Of a stretch of DNA of 64,000 bases, positions 18,033-27,496 are shown piece after piece. Positions within the stretch are counted from its first letter, which is position 1, and every line of letters starts with the position of its first letter. The stretch spans positions 1,473,501-1,537,500 of the forward strand of contig NZ_CP077426.1 of NCBI RefSeq assembly GCF_019048845.1, written 5' to 3'. The translations under genes were made by a program, and so were the position numbers. Under the pieces are notes generated by a model that was not told the origin of the DNA, did not search any database, and saw only the letters and a list, made by a program, of their open reading frames with translations. Origin of the DNA: Vibrio mimicus. Its GTDB lineage: Bacteria > Pseudomonadota > Gammaproteobacteria > Enterobacterales > Vibrionaceae.

Positions 18033-20639
18033 ATGAACAGTCTGTATCGTAAAGCCTTATTGCCAAGCCCTGCGCAATCTCAGATCGATTTTTTTGATAC
18101 GCGCGCGGCGGTCGAGGCGTTAAAACCGGGCGCATACCAAACTTTGCCTTACACGGCACGTATTCTGGCCGAAAACTTGGTTCGCCGCTGCCCAGCGGAA
18201 CAATTGAGCGAAAGTCTGCTGCAAATTATCGAGCGTAAACGCGATCTTGATTTCCCTTGGTATCCCGCGCGCGTGGTGTGCCACGATATTCTCGGCCAAA
18301 CCGCGCTGGTTGATTTGGCGGGCTTGCGTGATGCGATTGCCGAACAAGGCGGCGACCCCGCGCAAGTCAATCCTGTGGTGGAGACTCAGTTGATTGTCGA
18401 TCACTCGCTGGCGGTGGAATATTCCGGCTGCGATCCTGATGCGTTTGAGAAAAATCGCGCGGTAGAAGACAGACGCAACGAAGATCGCTTCCACTTTATC
18501 GAGTGGTGTAAAACCGCGTTTAAAAACGTCAGCGTGATCCCCGCCGGTAACGGCATCATGCACCAGATCAATCTGGAAAAAATGTCGCCGGTGATACAGG
18601 TGAAAGAGGGCTTGGCCTTCCCTGATTCTTGCGTAGGCACGGATAGCCACACGCCGCACGTCGATGCTCTCGGAGTGTTGGCGGTTGGCGTGGGTGGCCT
18701 TGAAGCGGAAACCGTGATGCTCGGTCGCCCTTCGATGATGCGCTTGCCAGATATTGTTGGCGTGAAACTGACCGGAGCGCGCCAACCGGGTATTACCGCA
18801 ACCGATATTGTATTGGCCTTAACCGAGTTTCTGCGCCGTGAACGGGTAGTTTCTGCCTATTTGGAGTTTTTTGGTGAGGGGGCGAAAGCGTTGACCATCG
18901 GCGATCGCGCGACCATCTCCAACATGACGCCGGAATACGGCGCGACCGCCGGCATGTTCTACATTGATGAACAGACCATTCAATATTTAAAACTCACTGG
19001 CCGCGAGCCAGAGCAAGTCGCTTTGGTCGAAAGCTACGCCAAAGCCGCAGGTTTATGGGCGGACAGCTTAGAACACGCTGAATACGAACGTGTGCTGGAG
19101 TTTGATCTCTCCAGTGTTGAGCGCAATTTGGCGGGGCCTTCCAATCCGCATCGCCGTTTGCCGACCAAGGAACTGAGCGCGCGCGGCATTGCCATACCGA
19201 CTCAGCAACGAGAAGCACAACAAGCAGAGGGCTTGATGCCCGATGGCGCAGTGATCATCGCCGCCATCACTTCCTGCACCAACACCAGTAACCCGCGTAA
19301 CGTGGTCGCAGCAGGGCTGCTCGCCAAAAAAGCTAATCAGCTCGGCCTTAAACGCCAACCTTGGGTGAAAACCTCTTTCGCGCCGGGCTCGAAAGTCGCC
19401 AAATTGTATTTGCAAGAAGCTGGGCTGCTCTCTGAACTCGAACAGCTTGGCTTTGGGATTGTGGCGTATGCCTGTACCACCTGTAACGGCATGAGTGGCG
19501 CGCTCGATCCCGCCATTCAACAAGAAATTATTGAACGCGATCTCTACGCTACGGCGGTGCTGTCTGGCAACCGCAACTTTGATGGCCGTATTCATCCGTA
19601 CGCCAAGCAAGCGTTTTTGGCTTCGCCGCCACTGGTCGTGGCTTACGCGATAGCAGGCACGATGCGCTTCGATATAGAGCGTGACGCGCTGGGTCACGAT
19701 GTGCAAGGCAAGCCGATTTATCTCAATGACTTATGGCCAAGTGATGAAGAGATTGATGCCGTCGTCGGCCGCGCGGTGAAACCGGAGCAGTTCAAGCAGA
19801 TCTATATCCAGATGTTTAAACTCGATGAGACACAAAGTGCGAGCTCACCGCTGTATGACTGGCGGCCGATGAGCACGTATATTCGCCGTCCACCGTATTG
19901 GGAAGGGGCGCTCGCGGCGCCGCGAACCTTGAAAGCGATGCGACCACTGGCGATTTTGGGTGACAACATCACCACGGATCATTTATCACCCTCCAATGCC
20001 ATTTTGGCGAGCAGCGCAGCTGGAGAATACCTGACCAAAATGGGCGTGCCAGAGGAAGATTTTAACTCTTACGCCACCCACCGTGGTGATCACCTCACCG
20101 CACAACGTGCCACGTTTGCCAACCCGAAACTGTTTAACGAAATGGTCAAAGAAAACGGGCAGATCAAACAAGGTTCTCTCGCACGCATTGAGCCGGAAGG
20201 CAAAGTGACGCGCATGTGGGAAGCGATTGAAACCTACATGAACCGCAAACAACCGCTGATTGTGATTGCGGGAGCGGATTACGGCCAAGGCTCATCACGT
20301 GATTGGGCGGCCAAAGGTGTGCGTTTAGCCGGCGTTGAAGCGATTGTTGCCGAAGGCTTTGAGCGTATTCACCGCACCAATTTGGTTGGGATGGGCGTAC
20401 TGCCGCTAGAGTTTAAGCCGGGCGTCAATCGCCACTCGCTAGCGCTCGATGGCACAGAGCTGTTTGATGTGGTGGGTGAGATCAGGCCCGGTGCAGATTT
20501 AGCCCTAGTCGTGACCAGACAAAACGGTGAGAAGCTCGATGTGGCGGTGACGTGTCGTTTGGACACGGCAGATGAAGTGCACGTATATCAAGCGGGTGGC
20601 GTGTTGCAACGCTTCGCGCAAGACTTTTTGGCGCAGTAG
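18033..20639 (+). CDS. acnD: AcnD, Fe/S-dependent 2-methylcitrate dehydratase
   Basis: An aconitase-family enzyme that dehydrates 2-methylcitrate and works with PrpF in place of the cofactor-free PrpD. The 868-residue length is usual for AcnD. The three [4Fe-4S] ligands are visible as Cys415 (ITSCTNTSN), Cys481 and Cys484 (ACTTCNGMSG). The C-terminal swivel domain carries LGDNITTDHLSPS and GADYGQGSSRDWAAKG. GGAAG lies 8 bases before the ATG at 18033, and the family begins close to this point; the frame opens at a TTG 24 bases upstream. It ends 8 bases before prpF. Confidence 0.96.
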   Translation: MNSLYRKALLPSPAQSQIDFFDTRAAVEALKPGAYQTLPYTARILAENLVRRCPAEQLSESLLQIIERKRDLDFPWYPARVVCHDILGQTALVDLAGLRDAIAEQGGDPAQVNPVVETQLIVDHSLAVEYSGCDPDAFEKNRAVEDRRNEDRFHFIEWCKTAFKNVSVIPAGNGIMHQINLEKMSPVIQVKEGLAFPDSCVGTDSHTPHVDALGVLAVGVGGLEAETVMLGRPSMMRLPDIVGVKLTGARQPGITATDIVLALTEFLRRERVVSAYLEFFGEGAKALTIGDRATISNMTPEYGATAGMFYIDEQTIQYLKLTGREPEQVALVESYAKAAGLWADSLEHAEYERVLEFDLSSVERNLAGPSNPHRRLPTKELSARGIAIPTQQREAQQAEGLMPDGAVIIAAITSCTNTSNPRNVVAAGLLAKKANQLGLKRQPWVKTSFAPGSKVAKLYLQEAGLLSELEQLGFGIVAYACTTCNGMSGALDPAIQQEIIERDLYATAVLSGNRNFDGRIHPYAKQAFLASPPLVVAYAIAGTMRFDIERDALGHDVQGKPIYLNDLWPSDEEIDAVVGRAVKPEQFKQIYIQMFKLDETQSASSPLYDWRPMSTYIRRPPYWEGALAAPRTLKAMRPLAILGDNITTDHLSPSNAILASSAAGEYLTKMGVPEEDFNSYATHRGDHLTAQRATFANPKLFNEMVKENGQIKQGSLARIEPEGKVTRMWEAIETYMNRKQPLIVIAGADYGQGSSRDWAAKGVRLAGVEAIVAEGFERIHRTNLVGMGVLPLEFKPGVNRHSLALDGTELFDVVGEIRPGADLALVVTRQNGEKLDVAVTCRLDTADEVHVYQAGGVLQRFAQDFLAQ

Positions 20640-20647
20640 GAGGCAGC

Positions 20648-21850
20648 ATGAACGAGACAGTGTCACAAATTCGCATTCCTGCCACCTACATGCGTGGCGG
20701 AACCAGCAAAGGGGTGTTTTTCCGTCTGAACGATTTGCCGATTGAAGCGCAGCTTCCCGGTGCTGCCCGTGATGCTCTGTTGTTACGAGTGATTGGTAGC
20801 CCAGATCCTTACGGTAAACAGATTGATGGCATGGGCGGTGCGACATCGAGCACCAGCAAAACGGTGATTGTCAGTGCCAGTTCGCGCACTGATCACGATG
20901 TGGATTATCTGTTCGGGCAAGTGGCGATAGATAAACCGTTTGTCGATTGGAGCGGAAACTGCGGCAATCTTTCCGCTGCGGTGGGGCCGTTTGCAATCCA
21001 TGCTGGGCTGATTCCTGCTGAGCGTATTCCGCACAATGGTGTGGTGGCGGTGAAAGTGTGGCAAGTCAACATCAGCAAAACCATTGTGGTGCATGTGCCG
21101 ATAGTCAATGGCGCAGTGCAGGAGTGCGGTGAGTTTGAACTCGATGGCGTGACCTTTGCGGCGGCCGAAGTGCAGGTGGATTTTGTGGATCCTGCTGATG
21201 ACAGCGGCGCTATGTTCCCAACTGGTAACGTGATGGATGATTTGCAAGTGCCGGGTGTCGGTACGTTCAATGCAACTTTCATCAACTCGGGTATTCCAAC
21301 CATTTTTGTCGATGCTGAAGCGCTTGGCTATCAAGGTACTGAGCTGCAAGATGCGATCAACAGTGATCCACAAGCCTTGGCGAAGTTTGAAACGCTGCGC
21401 GCTTATGGCGCACTGAAAATGGGGCTGATTGAGTGCATTGAAGAAGCGCAAAACCGTCAGCACGCGCCAAAAATTGCTTTTGTCAGTGGCGCGAAAAGTT
21501 ACCTCGCTTCAAGCGGTAAGCCAGTCGATGCCGATTCGGTGGATCTACTGGTGCGCGCGCTCTCGATGGGCAAACTGCATCACGCCATGATGGGCACCGC
21601 CGCCGTGGCGATTGCTTCTGCAGCAGCAGTACCGGGTACGCTGGTCAATTTGGCTGCCGGGGGCGGCGAGCGTACGTCAGTCACCTTTGGGCATCCCTCC
21701 GGCACCTTAAAAGTCGGAGCCAAAGCCAAGCAAGGTGAACAAGGCTGGCAAATAGAGCGCGCGATCATGAGTCGCAGCGCCAGAATTCTAATGGAAGGAT
21801 GGGTACGCGTTCCCGCAAATTACGCTGCCCTCAGTGAGAGCAAGGAGTAA
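20648..21850 (+). CDS. prpF: PrpF, AcnD-accessory methylaconitate isomerase
   Basis: Needed for AcnD-dependent propionate growth; the family isomerises trans-2-methylaconitate to the cis form. The 400-residue product has the PrpF start IPATYMRGGTSKGVFF, then the GGATSSTSKTVIV segment and WSGNCGNLSAAVGPFA with its catalytic-site Cys, a diaminopimelate-epimerase-like fold. AGGAGG stands four bases before the ATG. It lies between acnD and prpE, 4 bases from the latter. Confidence 0.96.
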   Translation: MNETVSQIRIPATYMRGGTSKGVFFRLNDLPIEAQLPGAARDALLLRVIGSPDPYGKQIDGMGGATSSTSKTVIVSASSRTDHDVDYLFGQVAIDKPFVDWSGNCGNLSAAVGPFAIHAGLIPAERIPHNGVVAVKVWQVNISKTIVVHVPIVNGAVQECGEFELDGVTFAAAEVQVDFVDPADDSGAMFPTGNVMDDLQVPGVGTFNATFINSGIPTIFVDAEALGYQGTELQDAINSDPQALAKFETLRAYGALKMGLIECIEEAQNRQHAPKIAFVSGAKSYLASSGKPVDADSVDLLVRALSMGKLHHAMMGTAAVAIASAAAVPGTLVNLAAGGGERTSVTFGHPSGTLKVGAKAKQGEQGWQIERAIMSRSARILMEGWVRVPANYAALSESKE

Positions 21851-21854
21851 TGCG

Positions 21855-23732
21855 ATGTCTGCCTATCAAGAACAATATCAGTGGGCGAAAGAGCAGCCCG
21901 AAGCCTTCTGGCGTAAACAAGCGCAGCAGATCGACTGGTTTCAACCGCCGCAAACCATTTTGGCCAATGACGAACATGGTATCGAACGTTGGTTTCCCGA
22001 TGGTGTACTCAATACCTGTTGGTTAGCACTCGACTATCATTGTGAACAAGGACGTGGTGATCACACGGCGCTGATTTATGATTCGCCCGTGACGGGTAAA
22101 AAGCAGCGCTATAGTTATTCAGCATTGCGTGACAGTGTCGCGAAAATTGCTGGTATGCTGGCTGCGCAGGGGGTGAGCAAGGGTGATCGCGTGATCATCT
22201 ATATGCCGATGATCCCAGAAGCGGCGATGGCGATGCTGGCTTGTGCGCGTTTGGGGGCTATTCACTCGGTCGTGTTTGGCGGTTTTGCGCCCAATGAACT
22301 GGCGGTGCGGATTGAAGATGCGGAGCCGAAAGTGATCATGACCGCCTCGTGTGGCGTGGAAATCAATAAGGTGATTCCCTACAAGCCCATGGTCGACAAA
22401 GCCATTATGGATAGCCGCTGGAAACCTGAAAAAGTCTTGGTTTATCAGCGCAGCGAATGCCGCGCCGAGCTCACTCATGCGCGCGATTTGGAGTGGAACA
22501 CGGTCGTACAATCGGCCACGCCACACGGTTGTGTGCCTGTGCTCGCCACCGAACCGCTGTATATCCTTTACACCTCAGGCACCACAGGCAAACCGAAAGG
22601 CGTGGTGCGCGATAATGGCGGCCACGCGGTTGCGCTCAAGTATTCAATGCAGATTATCTACAACATGCCGCAAGACGGGGTGTTTTGGGCGGCTTCGGAT
22701 GTGGGCTGGGTAGTTGGCCACTCCTACATCGTGTATGCGCCGCTGATCCATGGTTGCACCACCATTTTGTATGAAGGCAAACCGGTACGTACACCTGATC
22801 CCGGCGCGTTTTGGCGAGTGTGTCAGGAGTACCAAGTGACTGCGCTTTTTTCTGCACCGACCGCGTTTCGTGCCATCAAAAAAGAAGATCCAAATGGCGA
22901 TTATTTAAAACAGTACGATTTGTCGGCGTTAACCACCATTTTTATGGCCGGAGAGCGGCTTGACCCGCCGACCTTGGAATGGGTACAAAGCAAAACAGGC
23001 AAGCCAGTGATTGATCACTGGTGGCAAACAGAAACGGGGTGGGCGATTGCTGGAAACCCAACGGGTCTTGAATCTATGCCCATCAAAGCGGGCTCGGCAA
23101 CCAAACCGATCCCCGGTTATCAGGTGGAGATTCTTAATGAGCTTGGCGAAAACATGCCCGCCAATCAGCAAGGCTTTGTTGCACTGAAAAGGCCACTACC
23201 ACCAAGCTGCTTACCTACCGTGTGGCGCAACCATGACCGTTTTGAGTCGGGCTATTTGGCACAATTTCCTGGTTACTATGTGTCGGGCGATGGTGGCTAT
23301 CTCGATGAAGAAGGGTATCTCTTCATCATGGGTCGTATTGACGATGTGATAAACGTTGCGGGGCATCGACTATCGACAGGAGAGATGGAAGAGATTGTCG
23401 GCGCGCATCCGGCTGTCGCGGAATGTGCGGTGATTGGCGTCCACGACGAGCTGAAAGGGCAGTTGCCACTTGGGTTAGTGGTGCTCAAAGATGGAGTGAA
23501 GATTGATGCGCAAACGCTGGAGCAAGAGCTGGTTGCCAGTGTGCGCAATCAAATTGGTGCGGTGGCTTGCTTTAAGCATGCCATAGTGGTCGAACGCTTA
23601 CCGAAGACGCGATCCGGCAAAATTTTACGGCGTATCATCCGCCAAATCGCCGATGGTGAGAGTTACACCATTCCATCTACGATTGACGATCCCATGAGCC
23701 TCAATGAGTTGGAAAACCTATTTCAGCACTGA
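21855..23732 (+). CDS. prpE: PrpE, propionyl-CoA synthetase
   Basis: Activates propionate with ATP and CoA. The 625-residue ANL-superfamily enzyme has the phosphate loop YTSGTTGKPKGVVRDNGG, the A5 WWQTETGW motif, GRIDDVINVAGHRLSTGEME (hinge and A8), and the catalytic Lys of PKTRSGKILRR. VRDNGG and the operon context favour propionate over acetate. GGAG precedes the ATG at 21855; the frame opens upstream inside prpF. Last gene of the prp operon, followed by a terminator. Confidence 0.95.
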   Translation: MSAYQEQYQWAKEQPEAFWRKQAQQIDWFQPPQTILANDEHGIERWFPDGVLNTCWLALDYHCEQGRGDHTALIYDSPVTGKKQRYSYSALRDSVAKIAGMLAAQGVSKGDRVIIYMPMIPEAAMAMLACARLGAIHSVVFGGFAPNELAVRIEDAEPKVIMTASCGVEINKVIPYKPMVDKAIMDSRWKPEKVLVYQRSECRAELTHARDLEWNTVVQSATPHGCVPVLATEPLYILYTSGTTGKPKGVVRDNGGHAVALKYSMQIIYNMPQDGVFWAASDVGWVVGHSYIVYAPLIHGCTTILYEGKPVRTPDPGAFWRVCQEYQVTALFSAPTAFRAIKKEDPNGDYLKQYDLSALTTIFMAGERLDPPTLEWVQSKTGKPVIDHWWQTETGWAIAGNPTGLESMPIKAGSATKPIPGYQVEILNELGENMPANQQGFVALKRPLPPSCLPTVWRNHDRFESGYLAQFPGYYVSGDGGYLDEEGYLFIMGRIDDVINVAGHRLSTGEMEEIVGAHPAVAECAVIGVHDELKGQLPLGLVVLKDGVKIDAQTLEQELVASVRNQIGAVACFKHAIVVERLPKTRSGKILRRIIRQIADGESYTIPSTIDDPMSLNELENLFQH

Positions 23733-23749
23733 TTCTAAGACTAATGCTA

Positions 23750-23773
23750 AAAAGTGCCCTTTGGGGCACTTTT
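23750..23773. terminator. terminator of the prp operon
   Basis: AAAAGTGCCC (23750-23759) and GGGCACTTTT (23764-23773) form a 10-bp stem with a TTTG loop. It works best on the plus strand and sits 18 bases past prpE. Confidence 0.9.
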
Positions 23774-23901
23774 CTGCGCTCTATCTCATCTGTGTGACAT
23801 GGGTAACAACCTGATTGCACAAAATCCCTACAGACAAAGCTGATTTTTCTTTGCACTTCCTATACAATTTCGCCCCACTATAAATTGATAAAAATCACAA
23901 A

Positions 23902-24378
23902 ATGGCTAACTTCTCACTCTCGGCTGCAAGCGATGCAGACTTAGAGCAACTCAATCAGTTGATGTTTGAGCTGCATGATGAGCACCATCAGCAGTGTCCT
24001 GAACATTTCAAAACCGCGGAAGAGATTGAGCAAGAGAAGAGTATCGTTCGCTATCTGGATGATCCTGAATGTTTAGTGTATGTCGCGAGGCAGGGAGAGC
24101 TGATAGTTGGGTTTATTACGGGACATTTTTGTGAGCTGGTTTCAACCGTAAGTCAAGCGGTTGCGATGGGCAGTGTCGATGAACTCTATGTGGTTCCGGC
24201 ATTTCGTGGACAAGGGATTGCCAGTCAGCTATGTCATAAATTAGAGCGCGTCTTCAAAGATTACGGGGTGAAGCAGATGTTTGTTGAAGTCTGGGATTTT
24301 AACCAATCCGCCCAAAATTTTTACCAGTGTGCTGGTTTTGTTCAGCATATCCATTGGTTACGTAAGCCGCTTGTTTAA
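23902..24378 (+). CDS. GNAT-family N-acetyltransferase
   Basis: A 158-residue acetyl-CoA-dependent acyltransferase covering the whole single GNAT fold. Motif A is clear: VDELYVVPAFRGQGIASQLCHKLE, with R-G-Q-G-I-A as the pyrophosphate-binding loop, and the C-terminal NFYQCAGF segment is standard. The substrate is not deducible. The start ATG has no good ribosome-binding site, so it may be leaderless or poorly translated. The downstream Nudix gene starts 32 bases after its stop. Confidence 0.85.
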   Translation: MANFSLSAASDADLEQLNQLMFELHDEHHQQCPEHFKTAEEIEQEKSIVRYLDDPECLVYVARQGELIVGFITGHFCELVSTVSQAVAMGSVDELYVVPAFRGQGIASQLCHKLERVFKDYGVKQMFVEVWDFNQSAQNFYQCAGFVQHIHWLRKPLV

Positions 24379-24409
24379 GTCAGTTCGTTTTTTAAAAGGA
24401 AACAGTACC

Positions 24410-25855
24410 TTGTTGGCACATGTTCGCGCACTTTTGTTGGTGTTGGGTTTCACCTTGAGTTTAGGGATCTCTTTTTCGGCGCTGTCCAATCCTGTGCAGG
24501 AGAGCGAGTATCGTGGCGCATTATGTCTGATTCGTGGCGATAACAAATTGGTGATGACGAAAGAGGTACTGACCGGAAAGCTTTCACTCCCTGGTGGGAC
24601 TATCGAATCGGGTGAAGCACCGCAAATGGCGGCTCAGCGTGAAACATGGCAAGAAACGGGTATGGTGGTTTCAGTTGGCCGCCTGCTTGGCAGCACCGCA
24701 ACCACGTTGGTTTATGAGTGTATTAGCGAATCTCAGATCATCGCCTATTCATACAAAAATGGCTTTAGTGGTTATGAGCTTCCTGTTTGGTTTGCACCTG
24801 ATTACGGTGTGGAGACCATTTCCGCCATGCTGATCACGCCGAGCCATGTGAATCCTGCGGAGTATCGTTATTCCGAACAGTGGCAATCCATTGTTGCTAT
24901 GTTTGAAGCTAGTTCAGATCAATCTGTTGATTATGTCGCGGAGCTGTACAAAGCTGCCCCTAAATTTCAGCAAGTTGAACTTGAGTGGATCAATCAATTG
25001 CAATTGACTCTCAAGCAAGTGCAAAAGAGTCTACCTTGGCTGCAAAATTTCATTTTGATTGGGATGATTTTTAATCTTCCGGTCATTGGTTTAGTTCTGT
25101 TTCCTTTCATCTATTGGCAGCTAGGTAAACCTTATTGCTACAAAATTATGTTTGCTATGACGGTAACATCACTGCTCTGTTTGGTTGCCCAGCAAGGCTT
25201 TGCGTTGCCTAGACCCCATGTATATCAACCAGGGTTAGAACTGTTTCCAAGTTATGGTTTTGCATTTCCTAACTTGCCAATAGCTTTGTGGAGCTGTTTA
25301 GGCGTTCTGTTATGGCATGTGCAACAAGAGTTTACTTACCGTTGGGTTATGCGTGTCTGGGTGGGGGTTTTTGCTTGGCTCTCGTTTGCTTCTTTTTACT
25401 CGGGTAGCGCGTTTATCAGTGATATTGCGGCAGGGGCGCTATTTGGTGCGTTAGTCGCTTGGCATATTATTCGCCTTGATCTTAAACCTGGAGTGAATGT
25501 GCAATCTTTGTTGAGCTCGAAACCCGTTTGGTGGGGGATAACAATTGCTTGTGCAACACTGTCTCTGATCTGGCCACAACCCATTTTTACTCAATGGTTA
25601 GCACTGTTAGTGACCATCTCCGGATTGGTCACTGTGTTAAAACCTAGCTCAGCGTCACTCTCTTTACGTGATGTGTTGCTGATGATTGCATTGTTACTAC
25701 TCGCTAATGAGGGGATCTCGTTCGTGATTGAGCCGTTCAATCACAGTTCACTGTACGCTTTGATGGGTGAAACATTACGCTATCCATTGCTGGTTTTGTT
25801 GTTTGCCGTGTTGGTACGCCGCCACGTAAAAACGCCGGAGATCACGGCAGCTTAA
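24410..25855 (+). CDS. Nudix hydrolase fused to a degenerate PAP2-like membrane domain
   Basis: About 481 residues. The start is taken as TTG at 24410 because AAAAGGA lies nine bases before it and no ATG is available; it yields a hydrophobic signal or anchor (residues 7-24). Residues 34-150 are a Nudix domain, box G63 to M85 (G-x5-E-x7-R-E-x-x-Q-E-x-x-G), with Gln81 replacing the first Glu of the usual EE pair. Residues 212-350 carry several membrane spans with the layout of PAP2 phosphatases, but all three motifs are damaged: Gln261 for Lys, P-S-Y-G for P-S-G-H, and Ala334 for the catalytic His. A further membrane region follows to about 470. The Nudix domain would face the periplasm. Substrate unknown. 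Confidence 0.75.
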   Translation: MLAHVRALLLVLGFTLSLGISFSALSNPVQESEYRGALCLIRGDNKLVMTKEVLTGKLSLPGGTIESGEAPQMAAQRETWQETGMVVSVGRLLGSTATTLVYECISESQIIAYSYKNGFSGYELPVWFAPDYGVETISAMLITPSHVNPAEYRYSEQWQSIVAMFEASSDQSVDYVAELYKAAPKFQQVELEWINQLQLTLKQVQKSLPWLQNFILIGMIFNLPVIGLVLFPFIYWQLGKPYCYKIMFAMTVTSLLCLVAQQGFALPRPHVYQPGLELFPSYGFAFPNLPIALWSCLGVLLWHVQQEFTYRWVMRVWVGVFAWLSFASFYSGSAFISDIAAGALFGALVAWHIIRLDLKPGVNVQSLLSSKPVWWGITIACATLSLIWPQPIFTQWLALLVTISGLVTVLKPSSASLSLRDVLLMIALLLLANEGISFVIEPFNHSSLYALMGETLRYPLLVLLFAVLVRRHVKTPEITAA

Positions 25856-25876
25856 TAAGTGATGAATAAGAGCCAG

Positions 25877-25907
25877 AAAAAAACCGGAAGCTATGAGCTT
25901 CCGGTTT
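25877..25907. terminator. bidirectional terminator between Nudix gene and peptidase gene
   Basis: AAACCGGAAGCT (25881-25892) and AGCTTCCGGTTT (25896-25907) form a 12-bp stem with a 3-base loop. A 7-base T run follows on the minus strand and TTT on the plus strand, serving both convergent genes. Confidence 0.92.
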
Positions 25908-25932
25908 GCGTTTGGTTCGCATAAAAAGCGGT

Positions 25933-27039
25933 CTAAGCCGTTGTGTATGCGCAAACGAATTCGGCAATTTTCACCATATCCGCAATTGCGATGTACTCTT
26001 CAGTAGTATGAACTTTAGCCATGCCAGTTGAGAGGTTTACCGTAGTTAACCCTTTCGCATTGAAGTTGTTGGCATCGCTGCCGCCGCCACTGAGCTTGGT
26101 TTTTGGCTCAACGCCAATTGCTTCGAAACTCGCTTTAATCGCTTGGATGTGCGCGTTATCTTCTTCCAACTTGAATGCGTTATAAGCGCGAGTGGATTCA
26201 ATCTCTACTTGTGCGCCATGCTTCTCCGCTGCGCGCTCAAAGGTTTCGATCATGTGCTGAACTTGGGCTTCTAACTTAGCATCGTTGAGTGAACGTGCTT
26301 CCGCCACAATTTTCAGCTCAGGCATCACAATGTTAGTCGCTTGACCACCTTGTACGATACCGATGTTGGCTGTGGTTTCTTCGTCAATACGCAGCAGTTT
26401 CATTTGAGTGATCGCATCTGCTGCCACAGAAATCGCGCTGATCCCATCTTCCGGCACTAAACCCGCGTGGGCAGGTTTACCTTTGATCATCGCAACAATT
26501 TTTTGTTGGCCCGGCGCTGCGCGAACGATAGTGCCGATCGGGCCACCTGTGTCGAGAACAATCGCTTTTTGTGCTTGAACTTTGCTCATGTCGAAGTGCT
26601 CAGAGCCTTTCAGGCCGCCTTCTTCATGCACAGTGAAGGCGATCTCAATGGTTTTATGCGCTTGCTGACTGTCACGCAATACCCGTACTGCTTCGAGAAC
26701 CGCTGCAATGCCTGATTTGTCATCACCACCCAAAATCGTGTTGCCTTTGGAGCGGATAATGCCATCTTCAATCACAGGCTCGATACCAATGCCCGGTTTT
26801 ACCGTGTCCATATGGCAGCTAAATAGAATGCTATCGTTCAACGTGCCTTCAAGACGGGCATATAGGTTAAAACCGTTCGACACATCCGCCGGAACAGGCA
26901 GTTTTTGGACGGAGAAACCGAGTTCACCCAGCTGTTCAGCTAGGGTTTCAGCAATCTGCTTTTCATTACCAGATTCGCTATCGATTTGGATCAGTTGCAG
27001 GAAATGGTCAACAAGACGTTGGGTATTAATCAGGCTCAT
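25933..27039 (-). CDS. PepT-like M20 family metallopeptidase
   Basis: A cytosolic di-zinc aminopeptidase of the peptidase-T-like group, 368 residues. Metal and catalytic residues are visible: the SCHMDTVKPG His and Asp, the bridging Asp of GGDDKSG, the general-base pair of TVHEEGG, VLDTGG, and the C-terminal His of KVHTTEEY. The dimerisation lid lies between about 180 and 280. It is somewhat shorter than true PepT, so 'peptidase T-like' is safer than pepT. AGAGG stands 7 bases before the ATG. Confidence 0.88.
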   Translation of the reverse strand: MSLINTQRLVDHFLQLIQIDSESGNEKQIAETLAEQLGELGFSVQKLPVPADVSNGFNLYARLEGTLNDSILFSCHMDTVKPGIGIEPVIEDGIIRSKGNTILGGDDKSGIAAVLEAVRVLRDSQQAHKTIEIAFTVHEEGGLKGSEHFDMSKVQAQKAIVLDTGGPIGTIVRAAPGQQKIVAMIKGKPAHAGLVPEDGISAISVAADAITQMKLLRIDEETTANIGIVQGGQATNIVMPELKIVAEARSLNDAKLEAQVQHMIETFERAAEKHGAQVEIESTRAYNAFKLEEDNAHIQAIKASFEAIGVEPKTKLSGGGSDANNFNAKGLTTVNLSTGMAKVHTTEEYIAIADMVKIAEFVCAYTTA

Positions 27040-27226
27040 AGGAATACCTCTTTGAGAACAGAGGCAGTCACCATGCCTGCAATCGAGTTCACAGAAGATG
27101 CGTTAAATCAAAAAAAGGCCGAAAAAGGGTGGGGAAAACGTGCTTGAGTGAAGTAACCCTCACTTTGGTGAATTGAGACGCCGGATTAACCCTTAGTACG
27201 AATCGTGAGTAACAATATTGTTACAT

Positions 27227-27244
27227 TGTAAGCTGGGCTTTACT
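27227..27244 (+). promoter_or_regulatory. TyrR-box-like site 1
   Basis: TGTAAG-N6-TTTACT matches the TyrR consensus TGTAAA-N6-TTTACA at 10 of 12 positions. Its place upstream of a tyrosine-degradation operon makes it credible. Confidence 0.5.
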
Positions 27245-27378
27245 CTAATGATTAATGAGTCCTTGAGAGTGAACATAAATGGATATTTTTAACTATTTGT
27301 TAATATTCATAAGGTTGTGATTTATTTTTGTACAAGAGGTTTCGATTGGTTTGTGGTTTAAAACGGGCGTGTTGTAAA

Positions 27379-27396
27379 TGTAATGATTTTGTTACT
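27379..27396 (+). promoter_or_regulatory. TyrR-box-like site 2 (weaker)
   Basis: TGTAAT-N6-GTTACT keeps the correct spacing but matches fewer consensus positions. It lies about 100 bases before hppD. Confidence 0.3.
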
Positions 27397-27496
27397 TTTA
27401 ACTAAGAGAGACTCATCTAACCCACTTTACGGATTGGGATTTTCTTTATTCAGCATTTCAGCCATGGTTTAAACAATCACACTCACCAAGGAAACG

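Larger units (their letters stand above)
27040..27496. promoter_or_regulatory. divergent control region between peptidase and hppD
   Basis: 457 bases without a gene. It contains a perfect 16-bp palindrome GTAACAATATTGTTAC (27209-27224) and two TyrR-box-like sequences downstream of it, given separately. It should hold promoters for both flanking genes. Confidence 0.6.

Noticed and set aside
18120..18785. Long minus-strand frame inside acnD
   Set aside because: Antisense shadow produced by GC-rich codon usage in acnD; the acnD protein is unambiguous.
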